Shown piece after piece: positions 62,339 to 64,000 of a stretch of DNA of 64,000 nucleotides. The position numbers and the translations under genes are program-made. The stretch lies in assembly GCA_947311845.1 (NCBI GenBank), contig CAMZMU010000041.1, positions 112,714,203 through 112,778,202 of the forward strand, read 5' to 3'. Below the pieces are notes generated by a model, which did no database searches, was not told where the DNA came from, and was given only the letters and a program-made list of their open reading frames with translations. This DNA comes from Poa pratensis (Eukaryota > Streptophyta > Magnoliopsida > Poales > Poaceae). Numbering within the stretch: the first letter of the stretch is position 1; the number at the start of each line of letters is the position of its first letter.

Positions 62339-62546
62339 CGCTCGCCCCGGGAGCTGCGCAGAGGTCATGATGACCGGCACTGCGGCTGATGCCGGTAAAG
62401 GAGACCCGGCAAAAGAGATGCCGGTAATCCGCCCCCAAGGTTACCAGATCGGCGAAAGTGCCGCTGGAGAGGAGGGAGAACCTCCCCGGCCAGGCCGGTA
62501 CATCCCATGTGCCGGTTAAGCCAGCTCACCTCGAGGAGATACTAGA

Positions 62547-64000
62547 GTGGCTGTGCCGGTAGCTGCCGGTACAGATGCTGCCCAATCAGAGGCAGAGTTG
62601 GAGGCACGGCGTCAGAGCTTGCTTCAGGAGGCTCTGGAGATGGCCGAGGTGAGAGAGTTCGGGATAACTGTCCGTGAGTATAACCTAGCACATGGTTTTA
62701 CCCCGGTAGCTGCTCGCCCTAGTCGAGTAGAGGATGTGCGCAAGAGGGGTAAAAACCTCAATGCCGAGATTGCTAGAGATGGTAGATCTAGCTCCAGCAA
62801 AACTCCTAGCCTTATCGGTCGAAAAACCGAAGTATAGTTCCCCTGCTAAGACTCTTAGAGCTGCCGAGGCAGCAAGAGCCGAGTTGTCTGGCTTATCCGG
62901 AGAAGCTCTCCGCAGGCAGCAAGACCGAGTTAATGAGCTGGTAGCTGTGGCTACCCGGCAGAATGAGGCCTATCGCAAGGCCAACACAGTTGCAGGTGGG
63001 TCCGATGTTGTTCACTCGGCTAGGGGAGCCAGTGGATCTAAGGGGCAAGCTTCTTCACCGCATGTCGGTGGAGATCGTGACCGGAGTGTAAACTCCGGTA
63101 AGAGCAAACAGATGCAGGTGTATGATCCGGCGTGTGCCGGAAAACAGTAGTTGGGCGAGGTAGTGCCGGCCGGGGTAGAAGCAATCCCGGTCGGGCGGTC
63201 CAGGTGCCGGGGTAGTTAACTCGGCTGGCCGAGGTTATCCACCTCGGTATCCGACACAAAATCTCGCCCAGCAGCAGCAAAATGTCGGGCATGTCCAGCA
63301 GCCACAAGTTGTTGACAGGTGGCTAACCGTTATGATGATGGTTACTCGGCTATGGAGAAAGCCGGGTATCCGAGATATGAAGGTGCACTGGGATCTCGGT
63401 TGGGACTCGCCAGTTGTCACCAAATGATGCACGCTACAAGTTGGACAGGATTTATATGTCCGAGATGCTGGAAGAGCAAGGTCCACCTGGCCTGCATGTT
63501 TTGGACCTCGGATCATGAGGGACCACCGGTGCGGCACTTTCAGTTAAACCGAGGTGCAAAAACATATGACGGCAGTACTAAGCCGGAGGACTGGCTGACA
63601 GATTATGTGTCGGCAGTGCATATTGCGGGAGGAAACCGCGATGGGCGGTGAGGTATATCCCGCAGATGTTGGAGGGCCAGCCCGGATTTGGCTGAACAAC
63701 CTGCGAGAGGGCAGTGTTGATTGCTGGCTGGACTTTGAAGAAGCATTTGTTAGCAACTTCTCCAGCACATACAAGAGACCAAACCGTCCTCAGCAGCTTG
63801 CGATGTGCAAGCAGAGGGATAATGAAACTGACCGGGATTACTTAACCCGGTGGAGTACTATTCGCAATTCCTGTGAAGGAGTTGTAGAGGCACAGGCCAT
63901 ATCTTGGTTTGCCCAGGGTGCCGACACGGCTCCATGCTCTGGCAGAAGTTGCAGAGGGAAATGCCGGCCACTCTGGCCGAGACAATCCGGATTGCGGATA
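62547..64000 (+). pseudogene. Retroelement gag region, broken, continuing past the window
   Basis: Frames at 62547-62837 and 62734-63150 give Ala/Arg/Glu-rich helical sequence. From about 63530 the gag domain is readable: FQLNRGAKTYDGSTKPEDWL, then in a further frame GGPARIWLNNLREGSVDCWL-like sequence and FEEAFVSNFSSTYKRPNRPQ, RDNETDRDYLTRWSTIRNSC. This is the retrotransposon gag pattern of plant gypsy elements. At least two or three frameshifts and stops interrupt it. Confidence 0.75.

Larger units (their letters stand above)
61065..64000 (+). mobile_element. Gypsy-type LTR retrotransposon, 5' part (runs off right edge)
   Basis: A 979-bp LTR (61065-62043), a PBS and then a gag region are present. 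RT and integrase would lie beyond the window. It is related to the truncated element at 17284-18917 through its PBS and leader. Confidence 0.85.

Overview
This is nuclear DNA from a grass, most likely a large-genome Pooideae or Triticeae species. The evidence is very dense nested transposons of grass type, a Stowaway MITE, two CACTA elements, Ty3/gypsy chromoviruses, a LINE, a Mutator-like element (MULE), and host genes with plant introns. The grass assignment is firm. The tribe is an inference.

Layout. 1-2396 is the 3' end of a decayed gypsy chromovirus. It abuts, and seems to truncate, a minus-strand NAC gene (2394-3902). 4326-7833 fits a Helitron (A|TC...CTAG|T) carrying a broken DUF295/F-box-associated gene. 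9183-9866 is a frameshifted invertase/pectin-methylesterase-inhibitor gene. A Helitron 3' end (11717), a decayed LINE (about 12430-16507), a Stowaway MITE, a truncated gypsy element (17284-18917) and a Harbinger-type element (19641-20583) follow. 20668-30637 is a non-autonomous CACTA element (TSD GCT) with captured F-box/NPH3-like exons. A chromovirus with two apparently identical 353-bp LTRs (21488-27788, TSD GGCTC) is inserted inside those exons.

32033-39467 is a MULE with 114-bp TIRs and a 9-bp TSD. It carries an apparently intact eight-exon plant mobile domain (PMD) gene and, convergent to it, a 737-aa transposase ORF. 40044-49355 is a second CACTA element (TSD AAT) with a TNP2-type transposase and a second gene ending in a ULP1-like C48 protease. 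Both genes are frameshifted. Terminal-type repeats also sit in its middle.

50725-57147 is a GH51 alpha-L-arabinofuranosidase gene that lacks a short exon and has two frameshifts. 58722-59838 is a PORR-domain pseudogene. 60390-60800 is a truncated second copy of the 9.2-kb inhibitor gene. 61065 to the window end is the 5' LTR, PBS and gag region of a further gypsy element.

How it fits together. Little of the window looks like working host gene space: the NAC ORF is open but probably truncated, and the other host loci carry visible lesions. The best preserved coding units belong to transposons: the PMD gene and transposase of the MULE, and the pol ORF of the young chromovirus. Three elements (Helitron, CACTA 1, MULE) carry host-type genes or gene fragments, so the main theme is capture and carriage of cellular domains by transposons. 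All boundaries were read by eye from terminal motifs and target-site duplications; no alignment was run.
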